Assembly (NCBI GenBank): GCA_025210795.1
Contig: JAOAQZ010000025.1
Location: 1-32,939, forward strand
Source of the DNA: Cohaesibacter sp.
GTDB lineage: Bacteria > Pseudomonadota > Alphaproteobacteria > Rhizobiales > Cohaesibacteraceae
DNA: 32,939 nt
Direction of reading: 5' to 3'
Shown here: positions 32,911-32,939 of the stretch, piece after piece
Layout: each line of letters starts with the position of its first letter
Position numbering within the stretch: the first letter of the stretch is position 1
Notes under the pieces: model-generated
Seen by the model: only the letters and a program-made list of their open reading frames with translations
Told to the model about the DNA's origin: nothing
Database searches by the model: none
Program-made: the position numbers and the translations under genes

Positions 32911-32939
32911 AGTGTAGCAGATCAGAAAACACGGTCCAG
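32911..32939 (-). CRISPR. Edge of CRISPR array: first 29 nt of a repeat, minus orientation
   Basis: The window ends inside a repeat. Read on the minus strand it ends in TGATCTGCTACACT, resembling the GCTAC(A/T)(A/C)T end of known type II-C repeats. Three facts support the call: it lies 72 bp after cas2, 15 nt recur as the tracrRNA anti-repeat (27678-27692), and 25 of 29 nt recur before cas9 (28105-28133). Type II repeats are usually 36 nt, so ~7 nt lie outside. It carries TGGACC and an extended -10 TGCTACACT, so each repeat may drive its own crRNA, reading towards cas2. Confidence 0.8.

Noticed and set aside
32836..32939. csn2 or cas4 after cas2
   Set aside because: Only a short non-coding stretch and a CRISPR repeat follow cas2 in the window, so subtype II-C fits; genes beyond the edge cannot be excluded.

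Overview
The window reads as chromosomal DNA of an alphaproteobacterium. This rests on the dense mix of catabolic operons, the Rieske/dimethylglycine-dehydrogenase-type genes, the Liv-type ABC transporter and a compact type II-C CRISPR-Cas locus; genus is not assignable by eye. No rRNA, tRNA, transposase or phage gene was recognised.

Layout. (1) 2-3913 (+): the 3' part of a large beta-propeller/caspase/SH3 protein, cut by the left edge. (2) 4080-15321: a divergent catabolic cluster around an RpiR-type regulator. Leftwards run the regulator, a Rieske oxygenase, an aldehyde dehydrogenase and a carboxymuconolactone-decarboxylase-like protein. Rightwards run a dimethylglycine-dehydrogenase-like flavoprotein, a quinone-oxidoreductase-like dehydrogenase, two tandem enolase-superfamily epimerase-like enzymes and a class III aminotransferase. 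Together they look like a pathway that removes N-methyl groups from a betaine-like compound and channels the rest into central metabolism. (3) 15453-25076: two convergent operons. One (+) holds a TetR regulator, a PaaG-like isomerase/hydratase, an acyl-CoA ligase and a pair of MaoC-fold proteins. The other (-) holds a periplasmic binding protein, LivG, LivF, LivH, LivM and an alpha/beta hydrolase. A near-identical 22-bp, partly palindromic box lies upstream of both, so I infer one TetR regulon for uptake and CoA-dependent breakdown of an unidentified organic acid. (4) 25180-27574: a metallo-beta-lactamase-fold hydrolase and a PQQ-type soluble sugar dehydrogenase. (5) 27616-32939: a type II-C CRISPR-Cas locus with tracrRNA candidate (-), cas9, cas1, cas2 and the first 29 nt of a CRISPR repeat at the right edge, in minus orientation.

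The most interesting signal is in the 567-bp gap before cas9. The edge repeat has two relatives there. One is a 15-nt perfect match that forms the anti-repeat of a minus-strand tracrRNA ending in a strong terminator. The other is a 25/29 match sitting directly on top of the cas9 start. This pseudo-repeat carries a -35-like element and an extended -10 placed so that cas9 mRNA would be leaderless from the ATG at 28142. It could be a cas9 promoter derived from a CRISPR repeat, and/or the handle of a crRNA-like RNA that pairs with tracrRNA for Cas9 autoregulation.
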